64,000 nt of DNA from contig CAJUBZ010000001.1 of the NCBI GenBank assembly GCA_910584795.1, forward strand, positions 108,943 to 172,942, in the 5' to 3' direction. This document shows positions 31,528-39,596 of the stretch, piece after piece. Source of the stretch: an uncultured Eubacterium sp. (GTDB lineage: Bacteria; Bacillota; Clostridia; Lachnospirales; Lachnospiraceae). The position numbers and the translations under genes are program-made. The notes beneath the pieces are model-generated. The model did not search any database. It saw nothing but the letters and a program-made list of their open reading frames with translations, and was not told the origin of the DNA. How positions within the stretch are numbered: the stretch's first letter is position 1; every line of letters begins with the position of its first letter.

Positions 31528-32820
31528 ATGAGAATCGTGGAATTAAACGAAAATTCAAAAAAGAATATATTAGAAGATTTATTAAAAAGAAGTCCGAATA
31601 ACTATGATCAGTTTGCCGATAGCGTTAATGAAATACTGACAGAGGTAAAGAAGAATGGAGATGATGCATTATTTGCATACACAAAGAAATTTGACGGCGC
31701 AGATATAGATGCTTCTAATATTTTAGTTACAGAAGAGGAAATCAAGGAGGCTTATGATTCTTTAGAAAATAAAGAATTGGTAGACATTATCAGAAAGTCT
31801 TTAAATAATATAGAAGTGTATCATGAGAAGCAGAAACAGTACAGCTGGTTTGATTCAAAGACTGACGGATCACTGCTTGGTCAGAAAGTTACACCATTAG
31901 AAAGAGTTGGTGTGTATGTTCCGGGAGGAAAAGCTGCTTATCCATCTTCTGTACTTATGAACGTCATTCCTGCAAAAGTGGCAGGAGTTGATGAGATTAT
32001 CATGGTGACACCTCCGGGAAAAGATGGAAAAATTAATCCAAATACATTGGTGGCTGCCAATGAAGCCGGTGTAGATAAAATTTATAAAGTCGGTGGTGCA
32101 CAGGCTGTCGGTGCAATGGCTTATGGAACAGCAAGTATTCCAAAAGTGGATAAGATTGTAGGACCGGGTAATATTTATGTAGCATTGGCGAAAAAAGCTG
32201 TTTTTGGTTATGTCAGCATTGATTCGATTGCAGGACCAAGCGAGATTTTAGTCATTGCGGATGAAAGTGCTAATCCAAAGTATGTTGCGGCTGATCTTTT
32301 ATCACAGGCAGAGCATGACGAATTAGCTTCCGCTATTTTAGTTACTACAAGTATGGAATTGGCAGATGAAGTTTCAAAATGGGTGGACAAGTTTGTAGCA
32401 GAACTCAGCCGAACAGAAATTATACAGAAATCATTAGATAATTATGGATATATTCTGGTAGCAGATACAATGGATGATGTAATTGATGCGGCCAATGAAA
32501 TTGCATCAGAACATTTGGAAATTTTAACGAAAAATCCATTTGATACGATGACAAGAATTAGAAATGCAGGTGCGATATTCCTTGGAGAGTACAGTTCAGA
32601 ACCGTTGGGAGATTATTTTGCTGGTCCAAATCACGTACTACCAACCAATGGTACAGCAAAGTTTTTCTCGCCGCTAAGTGTGGATGACTTTATTAAAAAG
32701 TCTAGTATTATTTCTTTTTCCAGAGAAGCATTGCAACCTGTCAGCGAAGATATTCAGAAATTTGCCAAGGCGGAAGGTTTGACAGCTCATGCAAATTCGA
32801 TTAAAGTAAGATTTGAATAA
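31528..32820 (+). CDS. hisD: Histidinol dehydrogenase
   Basis: HisD oxidises L-histidinol to L-histidine in two NAD-dependent steps. The 430-residue protein has GVYVPGGKAAYPSSVLMNVIPAK, the signature region KIVGPGNIYVALAK, SIAGPSEILVIAD, and LLSQAEHDELASAILVT with the conserved Gln-x-x-His zinc ligands. GPNHVLPT holds the catalytic His. The open frame extends to 31492, but the ATG at 31528 has GGAG six bases upstream and fits the family start. The stop codon opens the repeat element of copy C. Confidence 0.96.
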   Translation: MRIVELNENSKKNILEDLLKRSPNNYDQFADSVNEILTEVKKNGDDALFAYTKKFDGADIDASNILVTEEEIKEAYDSLENKELVDIIRKSLNNIEVYHEKQKQYSWFDSKTDGSLLGQKVTPLERVGVYVPGGKAAYPSSVLMNVIPAKVAGVDEIIMVTPPGKDGKINPNTLVAANEAGVDKIYKVGGAQAVGAMAYGTASIPKVDKIVGPGNIYVALAKKAVFGYVSIDSIAGPSEILVIADESANPKYVAADLLSQAEHDELASAILVTTSMELADEVSKWVDKFVAELSRTEIIQKSLDNYGYILVADTMDDVIDAANEIASEHLEILTKNPFDTMTRIRNAGAIFLGEYSSEPLGDYFAGPNHVLPTNGTAKFFSPLSVDDFIKKSSIISFSREALQPVSEDIQKFAKAEGLTAHANSIKVRFE

Positions 32821-33203
32821 CAGTTCAGCCATGCGATACAGAATAAATATAACAAATGACTGCTTGCAGGCAATTTGCTATATTTATTCTGTATCATTTG
32901 GGGAACCAAATCAGCGAGAAGAAGCGCAGCGGATTCGAGCTGGCATGGCGAATAACCAGGGCGAAAAAATGCGCAGTGGATTCGAGCTGGCATGGCGAAT
33001 AACCAGGGCGAAAAAATGCGCAGTGGATTCGAGCTGGCATGGCGAATAACCAGGGCGAAAAAATGCGCGGTGGATTCGAGCTGGCACGGTGAGTAGTCAG
33101 AGCAAAGAAAGTGCGAAGTATTTTCGAGCAGGCATGGCGAGTAGTCAGGGCAAGGAAAATGCGAAGTATTTTCGAGCTGGCATGGCGAACAGTCGCAAAA
33201 AAG
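32818..33203. repeat. Palindromic element copy C expanded into a 47-48 bp tandem array within the his operon
   Basis: From the hisD stop, TAACAGTTCAGCCATGCGAT matches copy A. The 23-bp stem (32835-32857 with 32873-32895) carries the same CTG-CTTG-CAG tip, with one compensated base pair change (C-G to A-T) and one mismatch relative to copy A. Then a unit starting GGATTCGAGCTGGCATGGCG repeats at 32931, 32978 and 33025 (47 bp each). Diverged 48-bp copies start at 33072 and 33120, and a partial copy starts at 33168. The array ends about 20 bases before hisB. The unit descends from the 3' core seen in copy A. It fills the 402-bp gap between hisD and hisB. Confidence 0.85.
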
Positions 33204-33222
33204 TAATATAGGAGAGAATGTT

Positions 33223-33810
33223 ATGAGTAGAATTGGTGAGTGCTCAAGAAGCACAAGTGAAACACAGATTCAGGTATCTATTAACTTAGATGGAACAGGA
33301 AAATCAGAAATCAGCACAGGTATTGGCTTTTTTGATCATATGCTGATTAGTTTTGCAAAACATGGCTTTTTTGATTTGACAGTCAAGGTGACGGGAGATT
33401 TATATGTGGACTGTCATCATACCATAGAAGATACAGGAATTGCCATTGGTGTTGCCCTGAGAAAGGCATTGGGAGATAAAGTCTCCATAAAACGTTATGG
33501 AAATATGATTTTACCGATGGATGAATCTCTTGTGTTATGTGCTTTGGATTTGTCCGGACGTCCATATCTAGTGTTTGATGCTGATTTTAAAACAGATAAA
33601 GTAGGTTATTTTGATACAGAAATGGTAAAGGAATTTTTCCATGCGATTACCTATACTACAGGCTTGAATCTTCATATAAAAATGTTGGAATCAGGTAATA
33701 ATCATCATATGATAGAAGGTATTTTTAAAGCCTTTGCAAAAGCACTCGACCAGGCAACGATGAAAGATGACAGAATCACAGATGTATTATCCACGAAAGG
33801 AACATTATAA
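33223..33810 (+). CDS. hisB: Imidazoleglycerol-phosphate dehydratase
   Basis: HisB removes water from imidazole glycerol phosphate. The 195-residue monofunctional protein carries GIGFFDHMLISFAKHG and DCHHTIEDTGIAIG, the Mn-binding His/Glu motifs, and a second set at NNHHMIEGIFKAFAKAL. It opens with the usual RIGECSRSTSET. A GGAGAG site follows the repeat array. The stop overlaps the start of the next gene by one base. Confidence 0.96.
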   Translation: MSRIGECSRSTSETQIQVSINLDGTGKSEISTGIGFFDHMLISFAKHGFFDLTVKVTGDLYVDCHHTIEDTGIAIGVALRKALGDKVSIKRYGNMILPMDESLVLCALDLSGRPYLVFDADFKTDKVGYFDTEMVKEFFHAITYTTGLNLHIKMLESGNNHHMIEGIFKAFAKALDQATMKDDRITDVLSTKGTL

Positions 33811-35039
33811 TGAATTATTTTAATTTAATTCCTGCAATATATTTATATAACGGAAAAGTAGTAGACAAAGATACCAGAGAAATTATTGGAGATGGTAATC
33901 CGGTTTCTCTTGCAACGATTTATGATAACAATGGAGCTGATGAACTGTTAATATTTGATTTTTCGACTACAGACAGTGAGCATGAGGCAAATATCAATGC
34001 CATGATTCAAATTGCTGACGCTGTAGATATTCCTATGATTGTTGGTGGAAATATTAAGAGATTAGAAGATGTCAAAAAATATATTTATACTGGAGCAAAG
34101 AAGGCAATACTTTGTTCAGAAATGAATATGGATTTATTAGATGAGGCGTCCACAAGATTTGGCAGTGAAAATATCGCATTGTATTCAGACGAAGAAATTG
34201 ATGAATCTGTAAAAAAGAAGATTTCTATGATTGTTTCGCAAAATTCTGTTATAAAATCTGATATGGATGTTCTCTATATTGGTGAACAGAATATTGATAT
34301 GTTTGCCCAAGGTGAAAATGCTTATGGTGTGTCATCTGTTCAGTTTGATGAACAGTTTGATTTTATGAACTATAAAGCAGAATTAAAAGCACAGAATATT
34401 TCGGTAAATGTATTTGAAAGTCCGATGAAGTTTTCTGACTTTAAAACGAATGAGAATAATATGATTCCTGTTATTGTTCAGGATTATAAGACAGACAAGG
34501 TTTTAATGCTGGCTTATATGAATGAAGATGCATTTAACAATACTATTGCAACAGGAAAAATGACATATTACAGTCGAAGCAGAGATGAACTGTGGGTGAA
34601 AGGAGATACTTCCGGTCATTACCAATATGTAAAAGAACTTTATATGGATTGTGATGTAGATACGATGCTGGCAAAAGTACGTCAAGTGGGGGTACCATGC
34701 CATACTGGTGCAGACACATGTTTCTTTAATGAGTTGGTAAAAAAAGAATATGATAATACAAATCCAATGAAAGTATTCGAAGATGTCTTCAATGTCATTT
34801 TAGACCGTAAGGATAATCCCAAAGAAGGCTCTTATACAAACTACTTATTTGACAAAGGAATTGATAAGATTTTGAAAAAGGTAGGAGAAGAAGCTACAGA
34901 GATTGTAATTGCTGCCAAAAATCCTGACCCTCAGGAAATCAAATATGAGATTTCAGATTTCTTATATCATGTCATGGTATTGATGGCAGAAAAAGGTGTC
35001 AGCTGGAAAGAGATTACAAAAGAATTAGCAAGAAGATAG
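33810..35039 (+). CDS. hisIE: HisF-like domain fused to HisI (PR-AMP cyclohydrolase) and HisE (PR-ATP diphosphatase)
   Basis: The 409-residue protein performs the second and third steps of histidine synthesis. HisI spans about residues 205-310, with DVDTMLAKVRQVGVPCHTG and the zinc/metal Cys and His residues. HisE is C-terminal (about 320-409) with KVGEEATEIVIAAK. Residues 1 to about 130 resemble the N-terminal half of the HisF barrel: IPAIYLYNGKVV, ADELLIFDF and IPMIVGGNIKRLEDVKKYIYTGAKKAI. The catalytic Asp expected after the first strand (CLDV in HisF) is Tyr here, so this part is probably not an active cyclase. True hisA, hisF, hisH and hisC are not in the window. It ends the operon before a strong terminator. 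Confidence 0.92.
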   Translation: MNYFNLIPAIYLYNGKVVDKDTREIIGDGNPVSLATIYDNNGADELLIFDFSTTDSEHEANINAMIQIADAVDIPMIVGGNIKRLEDVKKYIYTGAKKAILCSEMNMDLLDEASTRFGSENIALYSDEEIDESVKKKISMIVSQNSVIKSDMDVLYIGEQNIDMFAQGENAYGVSSVQFDEQFDFMNYKAELKAQNISVNVFESPMKFSDFKTNENNMIPVIVQDYKTDKVLMLAYMNEDAFNNTIATGKMTYYSRSRDELWVKGDTSGHYQYVKELYMDCDVDTMLAKVRQVGVPCHTGADTCFFNELVKKEYDNTNPMKVFEDVFNVILDRKDNPKEGSYTNYLFDKGIDKILKKVGEEATEIVIAAKNPDPQEIKYEISDFLYHVMVLMAEKGVSWKEITKELARR

Positions 35040-35053
35040 CAGAATATTTATAT

Positions 35054-35086
35054 AAAAAGACCAGGTCGAAATGATCTGGTCTTTTT
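35054..35086. terminator. Bidirectional terminator between hisIE and the PHP gene
   Basis: A 14-bp stem with a 5-base loop starts AAAAAGACCAG and ends CTGGTCTTTTT, giving a T-run for both converging genes. Confidence 0.9.
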
Positions 35087-35107
35087 GTTGTAAAAAACAA
35101 TAATATT

Positions 35108-35779
35108 TTAGTCGCAGTATATTATTGTTTTTTGCCCGTTGCTTTTTATTAAATGTATATAGTCATTAATACTATTAAATTTTTTTTCTACGGCAATGCC
35201 TGAACAGATAATATCATGATGATGGCTGTCAGCACCTGCAGTTCCTGGCAGACTATATTTTTTTGCATACATATAAGCCTGTCTGTTTTCTTCATAATAA
35301 TTTCCTGCATTATAGACTTCCACCGCATGTACCTGTTTTGGGAATAATCTGATTTTAGGAATATACGGTCTGTCACGAAAGGGGTGGGCATGCACCACCA
35401 GACCACCGGCTCTGTCAACAGCCTCAAACTGTTCTTTAATTGTCCAGTGTTCCATTTCAGGATGTTTTAGCATCCATTCTTTATCTAGGCCATATATGAG
35501 AAAATCCTGTCCGTCAAAAGTTTCCTCCCAACCGAAAAATACCTGAAGTCCAATTTCATCACCGACTTCTTTTGCCTGTTCATACCCCTTACAAAACATG
35601 TGAATGCGTTCAGCCCAAGGTAAATCTTTGGGAACGCAGGTATTGCCGCGGAAAAAATGATCTGTAATAAATATTCCCGAGTAACCTGCCCTATGATATT
35701 CAATTGCCTGTCCTCTGCCGGAAATAGAAGCACAGGCACTTCCGTAAACGGTGTGTAAATGTGTTTCGTATTTAAACAT
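35108..35779 (-). CDS. PHP domain phosphoesterase-like protein
   Basis: The 223-residue protein shows PHP metal motifs: YETHLHT (HxH), ITDH, a Glu in GWEETFDG, VVHAHPF and the C-terminal GADSHHH. PHP enzymes hydrolyse phosphate esters or nucleotides with two or three metals. Being next to the his operon it could be considered a histidinol phosphatase (HisK), but it is shorter than HisK and runs in the opposite direction, so I leave the substrate open. The open frame begins at 35791, but GGAG lies six bases before the ATG at 35779. Confidence 0.8.
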   Translation of the reverse strand: MFKYETHLHTVYGSACASISGRGQAIEYHRAGYSGIFITDHFFRGNTCVPKDLPWAERIHMFCKGYEQAKEVGDEIGLQVFFGWEETFDGQDFLIYGLDKEWMLKHPEMEHWTIKEQFEAVDRAGGLVVHAHPFRDRPYIPKIRLFPKQVHAVEVYNAGNYYEENRQAYMYAKKYSLPGTAGADSHHHDIICSGIAVEKKFNSINDYIHLIKSNGQKTIIYCD

Positions 35780-35912
35780 AATATTCTCCATGATTTATTG
35801 TAATATTTGTATATATATAGTATTATTAAATAGTATGTGTTTGTTAATTTTATATTAACAGACACAGTATAACACAAATATATTTCAAAAACTATATATA
35901 AAGGATAAACAT

Positions 35913-37781
35913 ATGAGAGAATTGGCACTAAGTGATGAAATATTAATGAAGATAGAGAAACCAGCCAGATATATTGGCGGTGAAGTGAACATGGTGAAAA
36001 AGAATCCGGAGGAAGTGGATGTACGCTTTGCCATGTGTTTTCCGGATGTATATGATATTGGAATGTCGCATCTGGGAATACAGATTATATATGATTTGTT
36101 AAACAAGAGAGATGATATCTATTGTGAAAGAGTATATTCTCCATGGATTGATTTAGACAAAATTATGCGGGAGAAAAATATTCCGTTGTTTGCAATAGAA
36201 TCTCAGGAACCGGTGAAGAATTTTGATTTTTTGGGAATTACACTCCAGTATGAAATGTGTTATACCAATATTCTTCAGGTATTGGATTTGAGTGGTATTC
36301 CATTGATGGCAAAAGAGAGAACAGAGGATGATCCGATTGTTATCGGTGGTGGTCCATGTGCATACAATCCGGAACCGATTGCGGATTTTTTTGATATTTT
36401 TTATATGGGTGAAGGTGAGACCGAATATTATCATTTGATTGACTTGTATAAAGAAAATAAAAAGAATGGTGGTTCTAGAATTAATTTTTTAGAAATGGCC
36501 GCAACCATTCCGTGTATGTATGTGCCGATGTTTTATGATGTTACCTATTTTGAAGAAGGCACTATAAAGGAAATGATATCAAATAATCCGAATGCAAAAG
36601 AAACAGTAAAAAAAGATATTGTGTTAGATTTTGATCATGTATCTTATCCGGACAAGCCTTTAGTTCCTTTTACAAAGATTGTTCAGGATAGATGTGTATT
36701 AGAGATTCAGCGTGGATGTATCAGGGAATGCCGGTTTTGTCAGGCAGGTTCTGTATATAAACCATTACGTGAGAAGAGTCTTGAAACATTAAAAAGAATT
36801 GCTCTTACCCAGTTAGAAAGTACGGGCCAGGATGAAATTTCTCTCAGTTCTTTAAGTACCAGTGATTATAGTAAATTGCAAGAATTAATTGATTTCTTAA
36901 TGGAAGAATGTAAAAAGAAGAATATAAATATTTCTTTACCATCTTTAAGAATTGATGCTTTTTCTTTAGATGTTATGAGTAAGGTTCAGGATGTAAAAAA
37001 GAGTTCGATTACTTTTGCACCAGAGGCAGGTACTCAGCGAATGCGTAACGTAATAAATAAAGGATTAACAGAGGAAGATATATTAAATGGTGCCAAGCAG
37101 GCATTTGTCGGAGGCTGGAATAAGGTAAAACTTTATTTTATGTTAGGTCAGCCAACGGAAACAAACGAGGATGTAGACGGCATTATGGATTTGTGTGAAA
37201 AAATTGCTGAACTTTATTACGAAACAGTGCCAAAAGAAGAAAGGCATGGTAAATGCCAGATTACAGCCAGCACATCATTTTTTGTACCCAAACCATTCAC
37301 ACCATTTCAGTGGGCGCCGATGTGTACTGCAGAGCAATTTTTAGATAAGGCACACAGAGTCAATGATAAATTAAAAACTTTATTAAATAGAAAAAGTATC
37401 AAATACAACTGGCATGAGTCAGATATCAGTGTATTAGAAGGACTTCTTGCCAGAGGTGACCGCAGATTATCGAAAACAATTTTACGTGTTTATGAAAAAG
37501 GCGGTATTTATGATTCCTGGTCGGAGTGTCATGATAAAAATATCTGGAAGGAAGCCATAGAAGAAACGGGAGTAGATTTAGATTTTTATATTACTAGAGA
37601 AAGAGCAGATGATGAAATCTTTCCTTGGGATTTTATTGATACAGGTGTAACCAAAAACTTCTTATTAAGAGAATGGCATAATGCCAAAGATGAAAAGGTA
37701 ACACCAAACTGCAGAATGCAGTGTTCCGGTTGTGGTGCGGCCGGTTTTGGAGGAGGTGTATGCTTTGAAGATAAGAATTAG
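35913..37781 (+). CDS. TIGR03960-type B12-binding-like radical SAM protein
   Basis: The 622-residue protein has an N-terminal B12-binding-like region (RFAMCFPDVYDIGMSHLGIQ, VIGGGPCAYNPEPIADFFD). A radical SAM core follows with EIQRGCIRECRFCQAG, the CxxxCxxC 4Fe-4S site. The C-terminus ends in a Cys-rich CRMQCSGCGAAGFGGGVC. Family members are always followed by a DUF2344 protein, as here, and often by RNase G, L21 and L27 genes. The modified target is unknown; association with ribosome and RNA genes makes RNA or ribosomal protein modification plausible. The start is 8 bases after a weak AAAGGA site. Confidence 0.9.
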   Translation: MRELALSDEILMKIEKPARYIGGEVNMVKKNPEEVDVRFAMCFPDVYDIGMSHLGIQIIYDLLNKRDDIYCERVYSPWIDLDKIMREKNIPLFAIESQEPVKNFDFLGITLQYEMCYTNILQVLDLSGIPLMAKERTEDDPIVIGGGPCAYNPEPIADFFDIFYMGEGETEYYHLIDLYKENKKNGGSRINFLEMAATIPCMYVPMFYDVTYFEEGTIKEMISNNPNAKETVKKDIVLDFDHVSYPDKPLVPFTKIVQDRCVLEIQRGCIRECRFCQAGSVYKPLREKSLETLKRIALTQLESTGQDEISLSSLSTSDYSKLQELIDFLMEECKKKNINISLPSLRIDAFSLDVMSKVQDVKKSSITFAPEAGTQRMRNVINKGLTEEDILNGAKQAFVGGWNKVKLYFMLGQPTETNEDVDGIMDLCEKIAELYYETVPKEERHGKCQITASTSFFVPKPFTPFQWAPMCTAEQFLDKAHRVNDKLKTLLNRKSIKYNWHESDISVLEGLLARGDRRLSKTILRVYEKGGIYDSWSECHDKNIWKEAIEETGVDLDFYITRERADDEIFPWDFIDTGVTKNFLLREWHNAKDEKVTPNCRMQCSGCGAAGFGGGVCFEDKN

Positions 37782-38436
37782 ATTTGCCAAACAAGGAATG
37801 ATTAAGTTTATCGGACACCTTGATATGGTGAGATATTTTCAAAAGGTTATGCGCAGAGCCAGTGTAGATATTGCTTATTCAGAAGGATTTTCGCCACATC
37901 AGAAAATGTCTTTTGCGGCACCTTTAAGTGTTGGTATTACAAGCAGAGGCGAATATTTTGATATTGAAGTACATAGCACAGATTCCAGTATGGTTATGTT
38001 AGAAAAACTGAATCATCAAAATATAGAAGGCGTAGAGATTCTAAGTTATAGACAATTACCCAAAGGAGCCAAAAATGCCATGTCCATTGTGGCAGGAGCA
38101 GATTATTTTGTGTTTGCGAAAGGGATTTCAAAAGAGACAGTGGATAAATTTTATAAACAGTCATCCATTGAAATATTAAAGAAAACTAAGCGCAGTGAAA
38201 AAATTGTAGATATTAAACCTATGATTTATGAATTAAGACATGAAAATGAAGGTATTTATATGAAAGTAGCTCAAGGAAGTGCTGCAAATTTGAAACCGGA
38301 TTTAGTTATGCAGGCATTATCAGAGTTTGCAGGAATTTCTCTTCCGGAGTTTGTACAGTATGAACGATTGGATATGTATTGTCTGCAAGATGGGAAACTT
38401 GTTTCGCTCGATGATATTGGAGGAGACATTGAATAA
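37765..38436 (+). CDS. TIGR03936 / DUF2344 radical SAM-associated protein
   Basis: The 223-residue protein begins KIRIRFAKQGMIKFIGHLDM, the DUF2344 opening, and contains YSEGFSPHQKMSFAAPLSVG. A GGAGGAGG site eight bases before TTG at 37765 supports that codon as start; the first ATG of the frame lies inside the upstream gene without such a site. It overlaps the radical SAM gene by 17 bases, so the two proteins are coupled and probably form a complex. The function is unknown. Confidence 0.82.
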   Translation: MKIRIRFAKQGMIKFIGHLDMVRYFQKVMRRASVDIAYSEGFSPHQKMSFAAPLSVGITSRGEYFDIEVHSTDSSMVMLEKLNHQNIEGVEILSYRQLPKGAKNAMSIVAGADYFVFAKGISKETVDKFYKQSSIEILKKTKRSEKIVDIKPMIYELRHENEGIYMKVAQGSAANLKPDLVMQALSEFAGISLPEFVQYERLDMYCLQDGKLVSLDDIGGDIE

Positions 38437-39559
38437 TAATTTGGTCATATCAAAGGTAAGGAATAAAATACTGGGATTTCAGTTTGAAGATGATATCTTA
38501 TGCAGAATCCATGATTTCCAATCAGAAACGCTGGTGGGGAATATTTATTGTGGTTATGTAAAAGATGTTGTAAAAAATATTAATGCGGCATTTGTGGAGT
38601 TTGATAAGGATAAGAAAGGATTTCTTTCTCTAACAAATATTCCATTTTCTGTAAAACAGGGAGATAAAATACTTGTACAGGTTTCTAGTGATAAAGTAAA
38701 AACAAAGGATTATCTTCTTACATGGAAATTAAATCTAGCATCAGGGCAGCTGGTTTTAACGGTTGGAGACACAAGAATCAATATCTCAAAGAAAATTAAG
38801 GAGAAAAAAATCAGAGAAGAACTTAAGACAGATTTTTTGAATTTCTCAAATAACGAATATGGTTTTATCCTAAGGACTGATTCTGTTTTGTATACTATAG
38901 AGGAACTGAGACAGCAGGCAGAACAATTAATTTCTCGGTATAATGAATACAAAAATAAAATGAGAAATATGAAACCTAAAACTGCCATTTATTTAAAAAA
39001 TCATGTTGTGGATATCTGTCATGAGTTTGTCAGTAAATTTAATGGTAAAATAATAACAGATGTAGACAGCATCTATCAGCAGTTAATTGAAAAGCAGCTG
39101 GATGTTTTATGGAATGATGATACAAAAGTAAATCTACTTAATAAATATTCATTAGAAAAACATATAAGAAATGCTTTAAGTAAGCATGTATGGTTAAAAT
39201 CAGGAGCTTATCTGGTTATTGAACATACGGAGGCAATGACAGTAATTGATGTAAATACAGGCAAAGCAGATATGCATTCGGATAGGAAAAAGACAATTGT
39301 CCGTATCAATAAAGAGGCGGCAAAAGAAATTGCAAGACAGTTAAAATTAAGAAATATTTCCGGAACAGTAGTTATAGACTTTATCAATATGGACCAGACA
39401 TTTTATGATGAACTTGTTAGTTATATGAGGCAATGTGTATCGGCAGATTTTACATTGTGCAGCGTCATTGATATAACAAAATTAGGCTTAATGGAAATAA
39501 CAAGAAAAAAGCAGGAAAAACCGATTTTTGAGATTATTTGTGATGAGGTCTTTTCATAG
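38429..39559 (+). CDS. rng: RNase E/G family endoribonuclease (short RNase G)
   Basis: The enzyme cuts single-stranded RNA and matures 16S rRNA 5' ends. An S1-like domain (GNIYCGYVKDVVKNINAAFVEF region) is followed by the RNase H-like and DNase I-like parts. The catalytic aspartates are in MTVIDVNTGKA and VVIDFINMD, with KLGLMEITRKK near the C-terminus. The Zn-link CPxC that follows this point in E. coli RNase E/G is absent and the protein stops after about 376 residues. The likely start is TTG at 38429 just after GGAGGAG, overlapping the upstream stop. The frame is also open further upstream. Confidence 0.85.
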   Translation: MNNNLVISKVRNKILGFQFEDDILCRIHDFQSETLVGNIYCGYVKDVVKNINAAFVEFDKDKKGFLSLTNIPFSVKQGDKILVQVSSDKVKTKDYLLTWKLNLASGQLVLTVGDTRINISKKIKEKKIREELKTDFLNFSNNEYGFILRTDSVLYTIEELRQQAEQLISRYNEYKNKMRNMKPKTAIYLKNHVVDICHEFVSKFNGKIITDVDSIYQQLIEKQLDVLWNDDTKVNLLNKYSLEKHIRNALSKHVWLKSGAYLVIEHTEAMTVIDVNTGKADMHSDRKKTIVRINKEAAKEIARQLKLRNISGTVVIDFINMDQTFYDELVSYMRQCVSADFTLCSVIDITKLGLMEITRKKQEKPIFEIICDEVFS

Positions 39560-39596
39560 TATTCAAGTTGAAGTCAAGTTACGTAGGAGGAGTTTT

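Noticed and set aside
32931..33203. Possible CRISPR array
   Set aside because: Units are contiguous with no unique spacers and no cas genes are near. It is a tandem repeat.
32787..33254. A 155-residue minus-strand open frame and a 78-residue plus-strand frame across the hisD-hisB gap
   Set aside because: They run through the 47-48 bp tandem array, the repeats fall in shifting frames, and neither has a ribosome binding site. The open frames reflect repeat composition.
35108..35779. PHP protein as histidinol phosphatase HisK
   Set aside because: It is shorter than HisK, is in the opposite orientation beyond a terminator, and the motif set is common to generic PHP hydrolases. Proximity alone is not enough.
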